From: Syntrophales bacterium
GTDB lineage: Bacteria > Desulfobacterota > Syntrophia > Syntrophales > PHBD01
Reading direction: 5' to 3'
Length of the DNA: 64,000 nucleotides
NCBI GenBank assembly: GCA_035363115.1
Contig: DAOSEM010000001.1
Location: 496,001-560,000 of the forward strand
The notes beneath the pieces were generated by a model. That model saw only the letters and a list, made by a program, of their open reading frames with translations. It did not search any database and was not told where the DNA came from. The translations under genes were made by a program, and so were the position numbers. Shown here piece by piece: positions 51,349 through 60,175 of this stretch (position 1 is the first letter of the stretch; each line of letters begins with the position of its first letter).

Positions 51349-51834
51349 TCAGTATTCGGAGAGATGGGAAAGCCCCCGCTCGCCGACGAGGATGATCCGT
51401 GTGTGGCTGAGACGGGACGACAGGACTTTGGCGATGGATTTCATCACTTTGTAGCCCATCGTGCAATCTTCCTCCATTGCTTCCCGCAGTTTCGGTGCGT
51501 CGATGGCGAGAAAGGACGATTCGTCGATGCACAGGGCTCCCAGGGTAAAGACGTACGGTTCCACCACAGCGGACCAGCCCATGGTCTCCCCTTTGGTGAT
51601 GATGTCCAGCGTCACCTGGAGTGGCGGCTTGTGGGGGCCCATGTAGCTGTCCAAGACCAGGATGATCTTGCCTTTAGTCACAAGGTAGAGATAGGCCGCC
51701 GGATCCCCTTTTTTGTACATCTGCGCTCCTGCCTGATAGGTCTGCTCTTCGGCGATCGCCGCTACCTTTTCCAGCTCCGCATCGGTGAACTCCGAGAAGA
51801 AGTCGAACTGTTTCAACTGGCCGGCTGAAACCAT
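51349..51834 (-). CDS. Cyclic-nucleotide-binding-domain protein
   Basis: The start ATG 51834 follows AAAGGAGG by 8 bases, giving 161 residues. FDFFSEFTDAELEKVAAIAEE begins the cNMP-binding fold, AYLYLVTKGKIIL its central strands and KGETMGWSAVVEP the phosphate cassette region. No helix-turn-helix follows, only a C-terminal helix (GYKVMKSIAKVLSSRL), so this is not a CRP-type DNA-binding regulator. The usual Arg of the phosphate cassette is not clear, so nucleotide binding is uncertain. It is the first gene of the set with the selenoprotein. Confidence 0.85.
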   Translation of the reverse strand: MVSAGQLKQFDFFSEFTDAELEKVAAIAEEQTYQAGAQMYKKGDPAAYLYLVTKGKIILVLDSYMGPHKPPLQVTLDIITKGETMGWSAVVEPYVFTLGALCIDESSFLAIDAPKLREAMEEDCTMGYKVMKSIAKVLSSRLSHTRIILVGERGLSHLSEY

Positions 51835-51866
51835 CGCATGGTCCTCCTTTCCGTGGATTTGCTTCA

Positions 51867-51895
51867 ATCATAGCAATGTTTTTTTTCGATTGCCA
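51867..51895 (-). promoter_or_regulatory. Putative sigma70-type promoter with extended -10
   Basis: On the minus strand TGGCAA (51895-51890), 17 bases, and TATGAT (51872-51867) preceded by TGC form an extended -10 promoter. It sits about 32 bases before the ATG of the cyclic-nucleotide-binding gene and should drive the three-gene operon. Confidence 0.5.
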
Positions 51896-52011
51896 TTCCT
51901 TTCAGAGCCTCACCCGTTGCCGGCTATTGTCGTGCGGTGGCCGATATGTTAAAAGCGTTCACCGTCCTTGGGGCCGAACCCGGGGCCAGGTGAGCCTGCG
52001 CGGAGCAGACC

Positions 52012-53361
52012 ATGACCCCGATGAATCTCTGGATAGCCTGGATCTTTCTTCTGTCTTCCCTTTCCGCTCCCGTCGACTCGATCCCGGACATCCGAAATCT
52101 GAAGCAGGATCACACGGCCTATCTCCAGGCTGTCCGCGACGACGCGGACCTCGTTCCTCCTGAGGAGCAGCTGCGGCTGGACCGGCATTACAACGAGCGC
52201 TTCTTTTCGCCGTGGCACCGTTCGATTCCACGATACTCGCGGGAGGATGTGGAGGAGGAATTCCGAGAGGGATTCGGTAAGGCCGGGTTTGGAGAAAACA
52301 GGAGGCCCCACGACGCGGCCTGGGTGCGTCGGGTGTATTCCAATGCGCAGCTGGAGAGCTATCCGAATTTCGGCCGGCGGGCCATCACCATCGTCCACGT
52401 CCACATGCGGACCGTTCCCACCCTGAAGCCCCATTTTCGATCCTGCGGTCCCGTTGCCTGCGATTACCCTTTTGACCGGTTCCAGCAGACCCTGGTGGCC
52501 GCCAATACGCCCCTGTGGGTATCCCATGTCAGCGCCGACGGCGCCTGGCTCCTGGCAGAAACGGGATATACCTATGGCTGGATTCCCGCCCGGGAAGTCG
52601 CCTGGGTGGACGAGGCGTTCGTGAAGCGATGGGAAGCGGGACGCTATGTGACCATGCTGCATGACGAAACCCCGCTCTATGCCGTTGACGGCCGCTTTCT
52701 TTTCAAGGCGCACCTGGGCATGATGTTTCCGGAGGAGGGGCCCATCGGCGGTCCGCACCTCGTCCTGGCCGCCGTTGCGGACGAGAATGGACGGGCCGTG
52801 ATCCGGCAGGCGGTGCTTCCCGAAGCGGAGGCCGCCGTCAAGCCCCTGCCCCTGACCCGCAGGAACATGGCCCGCATGGCCAACGTTCTGACCGGCCAGC
52901 CCTACGGCTGGGGTGGAATGTATGAGAATCGGGACTGCTCCGCCATGGTCCGGGACCTTTTTGCCCCTTTCGGGATCTGGCTTCCCCGGAACTCGAAGGA
53001 CCAGGCCCGGGAAGGGGGGCGTTGGGTCGACCTGTCCATGCTCAGCCCGCCGGAGAAGGAACGGGTGATCCGGAGGGACGGCGTGCCCTACCTGACGCTG
53101 CTTTACCTGAAGGGGCACATTATGCTCTATATGGGCGTACATGACGATACGGTACTCGTGTTTCACAACTTCTGGAGCGTGCGGATGAAGGGAAAAGCGG
53201 GATTGAAGCGAAAGCGGATCGTCGGCCAGGCGGCGATCACCACGCTCCGGCCCGGTGTAGACCCTCGGGGAAAGGCGAAGGACGGGTACCTGCGGGGTCT
53301 CCTGGGCATGACCATCCTGGCCGGGCCGGAATCGGTCCCTGGAGAGGAGGGGAAGCCATGA
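52012..53361 (+). CDS. NlpC/P60-family peptidoglycan hydrolase with SH3-like domains
   Basis: This 449-residue exported protein has a short hydrophobic signal (about 5-20). An N-terminal NlpC/P60-associated region and SH3-like beta domains (around 110-260, for example WVSHVSADGAWLLAET) precede the catalytic domain. Cys309 in RDCSAMVRDLF is the nucleophile, with His369 in LKGHIMLYMG and His385 in VFHNFW. PYGWGGMYE is the usual run-in. Family members cut D-Glu-DAP bonds in cell-wall peptides. The stop overlaps the ATG of truA. Confidence 0.88.
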   Translation: MTPMNLWIAWIFLLSSLSAPVDSIPDIRNLKQDHTAYLQAVRDDADLVPPEEQLRLDRHYNERFFSPWHRSIPRYSREDVEEEFREGFGKAGFGENRRPHDAAWVRRVYSNAQLESYPNFGRRAITIVHVHMRTVPTLKPHFRSCGPVACDYPFDRFQQTLVAANTPLWVSHVSADGAWLLAETGYTYGWIPAREVAWVDEAFVKRWEAGRYVTMLHDETPLYAVDGRFLFKAHLGMMFPEEGPIGGPHLVLAAVADENGRAVIRQAVLPEAEAAVKPLPLTRRNMARMANVLTGQPYGWGGMYENRDCSAMVRDLFAPFGIWLPRNSKDQAREGGRWVDLSMLSPPEKERVIRRDGVPYLTLLYLKGHIMLYMGVHDDTVLVFHNFWSVRMKGKAGLKRKRIVGQAAITTLRPGVDPRGKAKDGYLRGLLGMTILAGPESVPGEEGKP

Positions 53362-54257
53362 GCCGGTCCGGGACTATCAAAAAGACCGCTTCGGGTGCGG
53401 AATCGCCGGTTGTGGTCCGATACCGCCTTACCATCGAGTATGACGGCACCGGCTACCGGGGCTGGCAGGTTCAGGAAAACGCCCGTACGGTTCAGGGAAC
53501 CCTGCTTGCAGCGGCCCGGGAACTCTTCGGCGGGCCGGTGGAAATCCAGGGATCCGGACGAACCGATGCGGGGGTGCATGCCCTCGGACAGGCGGCTCAC
53601 CTCGTCGCTCCCCGGAAGATGCCCCCGGACAGGGTGCGCCAGGGACTCAATGACCTCCTGCCTTCGGGGATCTGCGTTCTCAGGGTGGAGGAGGCGGACT
53701 CCCGGTTTCATGCCCGGAGGGACGCCGTATCCCGAACCTATCTCTACATCGTCTCGCGGGAACGCACGGCCTTCGGAAAGCGCTACGTCTGGTGGATCCG
53801 GGATCGCCTCGATGTAAAGGCCATGCAGTCCGCCGCCCGCGTTTTCGAGGGATTCCATGACTTCTCATCCTTTGCGGACCACAGGATGGACGGGAAGACG
53901 TCGACCCGGGTCAAGATCGAGAGCGTGGAGCTTCGCGACGAGGGGGACCTGATCCGGATCCGGATCAGGGGTTCCCACTTCCTCTGGAAAATGGTGCGTC
54001 GCATGGTGGGAACCCTGGTGGAGGTGGGCCGGGGAACCCTGGCCGAGGCGGATCTGAAAGGGATGCTGGACGAACGATCGGATCTCCCGGCGCGACTGAC
54101 GGCCCCTCCGTCGGGCCTCTTCCTGGAGGAGGTTCTGTATGCCGGGGAGCGTTCGACAAGGGACGGGGAGTCTTCTCCGCCGCTTCCCGTCACACTGGGA
54201 ACCCGGCCGCGCAAGGAGCGGGAAATCTCCCGCCGCCGGCAGGGGAAGCGCCGTTAG
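53358..54257 (+). CDS. truA: tRNA pseudouridine synthase A
   Basis: This 299-residue protein has the catalytic motif GSGRTDAGVHALGQ with Asp70. YRLTIEYDGTGYRGWQ is the family opening, preceded here by about 21 extra N-terminal residues. FHDFSSFAD and GSHFLWKMVRRMVGTLVEVGR complete the second half. TruA makes pseudouridine at positions 38-40 of tRNA anticodon stems. The start overlaps the hydrolase stop by 4 bases. A basic C-terminal tail (RPRKEREISRRRQGKRR) is an extension. Confidence 0.93.
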   Translation: MSRSGTIKKTASGAESPVVVRYRLTIEYDGTGYRGWQVQENARTVQGTLLAAARELFGGPVEIQGSGRTDAGVHALGQAAHLVAPRKMPPDRVRQGLNDLLPSGICVLRVEEADSRFHARRDAVSRTYLYIVSRERTAFGKRYVWWIRDRLDVKAMQSAARVFEGFHDFSSFADHRMDGKTSTRVKIESVELRDEGDLIRIRIRGSHFLWKMVRRMVGTLVEVGRGTLAEADLKGMLDERSDLPARLTAPPSGLFLEEVLYAGERSTRDGESSPPLPVTLGTRPRKEREISRRRQGKRR

Positions 54258-54334
54258 CGCAGGAGAGAAGAGCAGCGGAGGAAGGGATACCGGCCGTCGC
54301 CTTCCCCGGCGGTGATTCCGAACGGAGGCATCCC

Positions 54335-54694
54335 ATGGGATCCATCCTGGCGGATGGAGTCGTTCTCCTTCACGGCGCTTTCATCCTGTTCGCCGTTTTC
54401 GGCGGCCTTCTTGCTCTCCATCGATCCTGGTGGCGCTGGATTCATCTGCCCGCCGTCGCATGGGCCGCCCTGGTGGAGTGGGCGGGCTGGCCGTGCCCCC
54501 TGACCTTCCTGGAGGATAACCTACGCGGGATGGGCGGGCGACCGCTTTCGCAGGATTTCATCGACCGCGTCATCGGCGGACTGATCTATCCGTCGGGACT
54601 GACCCGCCGGCACCAGATCCTGCTCGGGTTTGCCGTGGTGGGGTTCAATCTGGCCGTCTATGGATGGGTGGCCTGGAGGAAAAGAAGACGCTGA
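54335..54694 (+). CDS. DUF2784-type membrane protein
   Basis: This is a 119-residue protein with three or four hydrophobic helices (VLLHGAFILFAVFGGLLAL, IHLPAVAWAALVEWAGW, ILLGFAVVGFNLAVYGW). The blocks ADGVVLLHGAFI and WPCPLTFLEDNLR are those of DUF2784 proteins, whose function is unknown. GGAGG lies upstream. A gap of about 77 bases separates it from truA. It ends with a basic RKRRR tail. Confidence 0.8.
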   Translation: MGSILADGVVLLHGAFILFAVFGGLLALHRSWWRWIHLPAVAWAALVEWAGWPCPLTFLEDNLRGMGGRPLSQDFIDRVIGGLIYPSGLTRRHQILLGFAVVGFNLAVYGWVAWRKRRR

Positions 54695-54765
54695 GTGGCC
54701 GCGAAGCCCGGTTTTTTCAACAGATGGTCTAGACTGGACTGCGGTGCTGAAACAGATATTGTGGC

Positions 54766-54797
54766 GATCCCCGAATACCCTCAGGTTTCCGGGGATC
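54766..54797. other. Hairpin between convergent genes
   Basis: GATCCCCG (54766-54773) pairs with CGGGGATC (54790-54797) around a 16-base loop. It lies between the DUF2784 gene and the minus-strand ABM gene. There is no T-run, so termination is uncertain. Confidence 0.4.
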
Positions 54798-54821
54798 CGC
54801 CCGGTCCGTCCGATCCGTTCG

Positions 54822-55157
54822 TCAGCCCCCTTCCCATCCCTTGAACCCGGTCAGCGTTGCCGATGCCGGCCCCGGATGGTAGTAGACTTCATAGGTCTCC
54901 TTTGCGCCCGAGAGGATCTCGATCCGCTGGCGGATCTCCGTTCGGATCGCCGAGTTCACCCAGTTTTCCCAATCCTCCAGGCTCTGCCAGGTGCTGATGA
55001 CGAGAAATTCGCCCGGTTCATCGATGCGCTGCAGGGTTTCCCCGGTGATGTATCCGGGCTGTCCTGTGGCCCTCGATCGGAGTTCCTTGATCAGGTTGAT
55101 GATTTCATCCCGCATCACCGGGGGTAATTTCCGCTTGATGAGAACTTTCAGGGACAT
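54822..55157 (-). CDS. Antibiotic-biosynthesis-monooxygenase (ABM) domain protein
   Basis: This 111-residue ferredoxin-like-fold protein has VKLI-type strands (SLKVLIKRKLPP) and the ABM block RATGQPGYITGETLQ followed by EFLVISTWQSLEDWENWVNS. Small ABM proteins act as monooxygenases or as heme-degrading or signalling proteins. Without cofactor residues to read, the role stays open. GGAGG lies before the ATG. Confidence 0.82.
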   Translation of the reverse strand: MSLKVLIKRKLPPVMRDEIINLIKELRSRATGQPGYITGETLQRIDEPGEFLVISTWQSLEDWENWVNSAIRTEIRQRIEILSGAKETYEVYYHPGPASATLTGFKGWEGG

Positions 55158-55292
55158 GGCTGGCCTCCTTTTCCTTCCCCGGTCCCGGGGCGTCCTTCCG
55201 GATTCCGGTCCCGAAGCATAACGGGGGTGTCTTGTCCCTGACGTACCGCCGCCCCGATGCGATCCGCCGGGGGCGTACCGGGACGGGGGCCG

Positions 55293-55457
55293 TCAGCTCT
55301 TTCTGCTGGTTTTGGCGGTGAAGAGGGAGATCATCTGCTTGACCTTCCTGCCCTTGCATTTGGGGCAGGCGACCTTGACGTTTCCATGATCCGAGATGCT
55401 CATGCTCAGGGTGAACTTCTTCCCGCAGTCCTGACATTGATAATCGTATGCCGGCAT
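55293..55457 (-). CDS. FmdB-type zinc-ribbon protein
   Basis: The start ATG 55457 is preceded by AAAGGAGGTGGAG, giving 54 residues. MPAYDYQCQDCGKKF and VACPKCKGRKVKQM form two Cys pairs, the zinc ribbon of the FmdB family (putative regulatory proteins). It is a stand-alone small protein. The open frame extends upstream beyond this start, but only through the leader. Confidence 0.85.
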   Translation of the reverse strand: MPAYDYQCQDCGKKFTLSMSISDHGNVKVACPKCKGRKVKQMISLFTAKTSRKS

Positions 55458-56036
55458 GACTCCACCTCCTTTCCGCTGCCATTTCTTCTGCCCGAAGAGG
55501 AAAACCGATGCTTGCCGACCCGATTCCCTCCATGGGAACTGCCTTTGGATTGGCATTGATGATACCCCATCGGACGAGTGGAATCAAGAGGAATTCAGGG
55601 TTGTTACAGGATTTCACCACAATATGGGGCGGGTTGCGCGAGCCCGGAACATAACTGCTTCCTGGATGCACCATGCTGCAGATTGCCCGGAAGTCATGGA
55701 TACATGTCTTGTAAAGTTTGGCATCGTCTCTGCTGTTGTGTCAAATATGGCATATCTATCGCATGTTCCATGCATTTCGTCTTTACCGACCATTTCGGCC
55801 GTGCTAAATAAACGTTCCTTAACAAACGGGGTCACCAGCAAAAGATGCCCTTTTTCTGTTGCGAAAAGTCCATTTCTTTTTTCTTTTTCAACACATGCAC
55901 CGGATGAATGTGGTGGCACATGGAGGGCGTTCCTGTGGCTTCTGCGGCAATGCGGTCGCTTGAATTCCGGTGCGGGAGGGTGTCCCGGCCTTTCCGGGAA
56001 GAAGATCTCAGCGAGAAAAATAAAAAAGGAGGTTAC
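55458..56036. other. Intergenic region of ~580 bases, AT-richer
   Basis: It separates the divergent FmdB-type gene and the lipoprotein gene. Around 55600-55900 it is clearly richer in A and T than the surrounding DNA. A small hairpin TCCCGG-CCTTT-CCGGGA lies at about 55980-55999. I saw no riboswitch I could name. An open frame across it does not look coding. Promoters for both flanking genes are probably here. Confidence 0.5.
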
Positions 56037-57176
56037 ATGCATATGAGAAGCCATCATATTTTGCCCCGGGCAGCCTTGAGTCTGATGTTGCTGGCGGTCC
56101 TGGCACTGGCGGGCGGCTGTGTCTACACGGGCGGATCGGCCATGGACACCCATAAAAAAGGGATGAGCTCGATCACCGAAGAAGAGTATTTTGTCACGAA
56201 AAAGCCCGTGGACAAGGCCTTCATCGGGGCGGCCTGGTCCCGTCAATTCGGTCCCATCGAGGACCCTGCGACGGAGAACATCCGCACCAAGAAGGAGCGT
56301 TCCCTGAGTGGCATCCAGCAGGACTTTGCCTACAACCTGGGAATCGGTCTGGGCGGGCAGCTCGTGGCCGGACCGCAGGCCGAGGTCGGGGCCGGGGGCG
56401 GCAGCGCCGAGCGGGCCAGGTTGTCGGGTCTCGAAATCATCACGCCGGTGACGCTGGCCGACATTCCCTTCGAGCCGAAACTGTCCTACGTGACGGAGGC
56501 CCTCCGACTTGCCAACTTCCGGATCAGCGACGAGAAGAGTAACAAGGCGGGGATCAACGTGGGCGCCGGGACAGTGGTCGGCAGCGGCACCGCCACGGCG
56601 GAAGTAGGAACGGCGGCCCGTCGGGGCACGGAAGGAGACGGACTTGTCGTGGCCTACAAGCTCCACATGATCGATCCGAAAAGCTATGCAAAGCAGGACT
56701 CCGGCAGCGTACCTCTCGTTCTGGACGGCGTGGTGGATTTCCCCAAGGCCGGCATGATTGTCAAGACACGCTTGCAGCGGATCGATCCGGGAGCGGGCCG
56801 CTCCCTCCCCCGGAATATCCTGTGGGCCTGTCCCAGGGCCGACGCCAAGAGCCGTGACATGGTCGCCGCCTGGGTCGTGGAGATGCGGTCCACCGACCCG
56901 AGGCGCCGGACCATGAACATCGCCTTCCCGGCCTGGCCGGCCATTGAAGAGTGCCAGAACTACACCGGCGTCCTTCACTCTTTCATCGATCCCCTGACGG
57001 ACAAGATCAACCGGCAGAAAATCAGCATCATGCTGATCGACGCGGAAGTCACGGACAATCTGCAGCCAAAGAAATGGGAAGCCCGCGTTTCTCTAATCGA
57101 CGAGGCGTTCAATATCAAGATGGTCAGGCCTGCGGATCTGGAGTCGCCGCGGCAGTCTTCCGGGCAGATCAACTAA
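56037..57176 (+). CDS. Exported lipoprotein of unknown function
   Basis: The start ATG 56037 follows AAGGAGG by 5 bases, giving 379 residues. The signal ends LALAGGC with the lipidated Cys at about 28. The mature part has a glycine-rich stretch in the middle (VGAGTVVGSGTATAEVG) and KINRQKISIMLIDAEV near the end. No family recognised. It is the first of four exported proteins encoded in a row on this strand. The product is most likely outer-membrane anchored and could be part of a surface complex with the others. Confidence 0.75.
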   Translation: MHMRSHHILPRAALSLMLLAVLALAGGCVYTGGSAMDTHKKGMSSITEEEYFVTKKPVDKAFIGAAWSRQFGPIEDPATENIRTKKERSLSGIQQDFAYNLGIGLGGQLVAGPQAEVGAGGGSAERARLSGLEIITPVTLADIPFEPKLSYVTEALRLANFRISDEKSNKAGINVGAGTVVGSGTATAEVGTAARRGTEGDGLVVAYKLHMIDPKSYAKQDSGSVPLVLDGVVDFPKAGMIVKTRLQRIDPGAGRSLPRNILWACPRADAKSRDMVAAWVVEMRSTDPRRRTMNIAFPAWPAIEECQNYTGVLHSFIDPLTDKINRQKISIMLIDAEVTDNLQPKKWEARVSLIDEAFNIKMVRPADLESPRQSSGQIN

Positions 57177-57200
57177 CCCCGATATCCAAGGAGCGAAACC

Positions 57201-59696
57201 ATGAAACGATACTCTGCGTTACGGTTGATCCCGCTGGTACTGGCTCTGCTGGTCCTCACCGGCTTTGATGCCTGGGCCAGGAAGCCGGAGGTGATCCGGC
57301 ACGACGCCCAGTACCTGGATCGTCAGGTTTCCCTGAATATCGAGTGGCAGTCCACCGATCCGGTTGTCTCCATTCGCGTCGCCGCCGGCAGGGAGGTCAA
57401 GGTGATCAAGGTCGACGCTTACGACAACAAGAGGGTTCCGCAGGGCTATTCCGGAGAGGTGAGCGTGGCCCTGCAGGCGGATCCCCTCATCAACCAGGAT
57501 TCGATTCCCTACACCATCCAACTGACCGATGACGTGGGTCAGAGAAGCACCCTGGTGACGGGCAAGGTGGCCGTTCCCTCCGCTTTTGCGGCTCCCCGCG
57601 TGGACGACTGGGGACGGGACCGCGTGGTCGGTGCGGGAATGCCCGCGGCCCAGCAGCCAGACATGATCGACAAGCTGCGGCAGGTTGCGCAGGTGCTCGA
57701 CGCACCGCCGTTCCTGCACGACATCGTGGTGACCAATCCCAACACGGGGATCGTCACGTTCTCCACAAAGGCAACGGACAACCTGGGACTCAGGGAAATC
57801 AACTTCCGCATTTTCGACTCCACAAACAAGCAGGTAGACAGCCAGCAGATCTCTGCGACGGGGAAACTCTGGCAGGGCACGTCCAAAGACTTCAGCCTGC
57901 CTCCCGGCAATTACAAGGTGATCGGCCAGGCCATTGACTCCGGCGGCAGCACCTCACCGGAGAAGAGTGCCTGGTTCACTATCGGTACACCCCAGGCCGC
58001 AGGACCCCAGCCGCCGCAGCCTCCCGTTGAAGTGCCCACGGTGCTGACGGTGACGATCCTGCCCGCCGACGTCCTGGCGAAGGGCGCCCAGTGGCAGATC
58101 CCGGGCGGCGCCTGGCTGAACAGCGCCGACAGCGTCAAGGCAGGCCTCAAAGCGGGCTGGTACGATGTGACGTTCAAGGACGTGGCCGGCTGGAAGAAGC
58201 CCGACACGCTCAAGGTGAGCGTCGAGGCGGGAAAGACTGCAACGGCCACGGGCACATATACACTCGATACGAGCTTTTCGAAGACCTGGACCACCAGCAC
58301 CGACTTCGAGACGGGAACGCTGGTGGGGGTCGAGGACAAGACCGTCCCCGACCAGCTCCAGCTGAGCAAGAGCATCTCCACGCTTCCCTTCATCTGGGTG
58401 CCCAACTCCAACGAGGGGACCATTTCCAAAGTGGACTCCAAGACGGGCACGGAGCTGGGCCGCTACCGCACAGGCCCCACCACGGGAGGCAGCCCCTCCC
58501 GCACCACCGTGGATCTGAAAGGAAACTGCTGGGTGGGGAACCGCAACACGGGAACGGTCGTCAAGGTCGGCCTCAACGAAAACGGCCAGTGCGTGGACCG
58601 CAACAAGAACGGGACGATCGAGACCTCCACGGGGGCAACGCCCCTGGCCTGGGGAGCGGATGAATGCGTGCTCCACGAGGTCGTCCTGATCGCCGGAAGC
58701 GAGGGGACGTACAATCCCGGGGAATACAAGGGCAGTTACAGCGGCACACCCGGTCCCCGCGGTATCGGTATCGACGCGAACAACAACCTCTGGGCCGGAA
58801 CCTACGGTACGCACAAGTACTACCACGTGGACGGCGGAACCGGCAGGATTCTGAAGACGTATGACGTCCCGGGACACAATCCCTACGGTGCCGTCGTCGA
58901 TCCCCGCGGCATTGTCTGGTCCGCCGACCTGTCAAACAGCTACGTCGGGCGGCTCGATCCCGCCAGCGGCGCGTTCACCACGATCAAGACAGGTCAGACA
59001 TATGGCATGGGAATGGATAAGAACAACCACCTGTTCATCGCCGGCTGGTGCGCCAACACGCTGACGCGGGTCAACACCACCACCGGTGCCATCGAGTGGC
59101 AGAAGCCGACGGGGGACAGCTGCTCCCGCGGTGTCGCCCTGACGAACGATGGAGACGTCTGGGTGGCCAACTCCAGCTCCAACAATGTCTCCCGCTGGTC
59201 CAACGACGGGGTCAAGAAAACCACGATCAGCGGTTTCAATCATCCCACGGGCGTGGCGACCGACTCCGACGGCAAGGTCTGGGTGGTCAATTACGGCGAT
59301 GCATTCATCAAGCGAATCGATCCGGCGACGAACCGGGTGGATCTTGAGAAGCAGGTGGCCGGGCCGCACTATGGCTACAGCGACATGACGGGCATCGTGG
59401 CCCGTTCCGTGACCACCATGATCGGCACCTGGACGGCCGGTTACGATGCAAAGTCCGACGCAGCAAAGTGGAAGGCCGTCGCCTGGACGGGCACCGAGCC
59501 GGCGGGGACCACCGTCAAGGTGAAAGTTCGGAGTTCCAAGGATGGGAAGACCTGGTCGGCCTGGGAGGATGCGGTGAAGGGAGCGGATCTCAAGGCCACG
59601 CCGCAGGGACGTTACGTCCAGGTTGAAGTGACGCTCCAGATCCAGTCGGGGACGACCTCTCCGGTTCTGAGTGACCTGACCGTCCAGGGCCTGTAA
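57201..59696 (+). CDS. Large secreted beta-propeller protein (streptogramin-lyase-like)
   Basis: This 831-residue protein has a signal peptide (about 1-26). A beta-rich N-terminal region includes a Pro-rich linker (PQPPQPPVEVP). The second half is built of repeats such as RGIGIDANNNLWAG, NPYGAVVDPRGIVWSA and HPTGVATDSDGKVWVVN, the Vgb/NHL propeller pattern. DRNKNGTIET looks like an EF-hand-like calcium loop. The C-terminal ~100 residues form a separate beta domain. Vgb lyases cleave streptogramins, but propellers of this length are more often binding modules. Confidence 0.8.
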   Translation: MKRYSALRLIPLVLALLVLTGFDAWARKPEVIRHDAQYLDRQVSLNIEWQSTDPVVSIRVAAGREVKVIKVDAYDNKRVPQGYSGEVSVALQADPLINQDSIPYTIQLTDDVGQRSTLVTGKVAVPSAFAAPRVDDWGRDRVVGAGMPAAQQPDMIDKLRQVAQVLDAPPFLHDIVVTNPNTGIVTFSTKATDNLGLREINFRIFDSTNKQVDSQQISATGKLWQGTSKDFSLPPGNYKVIGQAIDSGGSTSPEKSAWFTIGTPQAAGPQPPQPPVEVPTVLTVTILPADVLAKGAQWQIPGGAWLNSADSVKAGLKAGWYDVTFKDVAGWKKPDTLKVSVEAGKTATATGTYTLDTSFSKTWTTSTDFETGTLVGVEDKTVPDQLQLSKSISTLPFIWVPNSNEGTISKVDSKTGTELGRYRTGPTTGGSPSRTTVDLKGNCWVGNRNTGTVVKVGLNENGQCVDRNKNGTIETSTGATPLAWGADECVLHEVVLIAGSEGTYNPGEYKGSYSGTPGPRGIGIDANNNLWAGTYGTHKYYHVDGGTGRILKTYDVPGHNPYGAVVDPRGIVWSADLSNSYVGRLDPASGAFTTIKTGQTYGMGMDKNNHLFIAGWCANTLTRVNTTTGAIEWQKPTGDSCSRGVALTNDGDVWVANSSSNNVSRWSNDGVKKTTISGFNHPTGVATDSDGKVWVVNYGDAFIKRIDPATNRVDLEKQVAGPHYGYSDMTGIVARSVTTMIGTWTAGYDAKSDAAKWKAVAWTGTEPAGTTVKVKVRSSKDGKTWSAWEDAVKGADLKATPQGRYVQVEVTLQIQSGTTSPVLSDLTVQGL

Positions 59697-59720
59697 GGGA
59701 ATCAATGGGTTGAGGGGCGA

Positions 59721-59746
59721 GTCCCGGCGGCCGAAGCCGCCGGGAC
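59721..59746. other. Strong intercistronic hairpin
   Basis: GTCCCGGCGGC (59721-59731), loop CGAA, and GCCGCCGGGAC (59736-59746) form a perfect 11-bp stem. No T-run follows. It lies between the propeller gene and the small secreted protein gene, so it may protect or partly attenuate the transcript. Confidence 0.5.
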
Positions 59747-59784
59747 GGGACCTCTCAGGAATGAGACAATAGGGAGGAGACGCA

Positions 59785-60141
59785 ATGAAACGATTCTTCT
59801 ATCCGGGACTGGTGATGCTGGTACTCCTGCTGGCCGCCGGGCCGGCCATGGCTCAGGGACTCTCCGCCGGCACGTATGTCATGAGCAGCGGAGGGATGCA
59901 GGTAATCATGGAAATCAATGCCCTGCCCGACGGAAAGTACTTCATCAATGCCAATGGAAGCGGAGGAGGGAAGAACTGCCGCATCGGGGACCTGGGAGAG
60001 CTGCGAGGCGGAAACCTCGTGCTGGGTGTCTGCGAGATGGGGATCCGTATCTCCGGGGACGGCTTTGATCTGCTGGACTCCAAGGGATGCGCACAGTGTG
60101 ACGCCGGCGCTTCCGTGTCCGGGCATTACGTAAAGAAGTAA
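59785..60141 (+). CDS. Small secreted protein
   Basis: This 118-residue protein has a clean signal peptide (LVMLVLLLAAGPAMAQ, cleavage after Ala-Met-Ala). The mature ~95 residues are glycine-rich and beta-like, with four cysteines (KNCRIG, LGVCEMG, KGCAQCDAG) that could form two disulfides. GGGAGGAG precedes the ATG. No family recognised. It belongs to the exported set with the propeller and LPP20-like proteins. Confidence 0.7.
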   Translation: MKRFFYPGLVMLVLLLAAGPAMAQGLSAGTYVMSSGGMQVIMEINALPDGKYFINANGSGGGKNCRIGDLGELRGGNLVLGVCEMGIRISGDGFDLLDSKGCAQCDAGASVSGHYVKK

Positions 60142-60175
60142 CGGAACATACTGAAGAAACGGAGGTGGTCGATTC

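Noticed and set aside
55456..56046. A 196-residue open frame crossing the gap before the lipoprotein gene
   Set aside because: Composition is not coding-like, there is no motif or good ribosome-binding site, and it overlaps the leader of the next gene.
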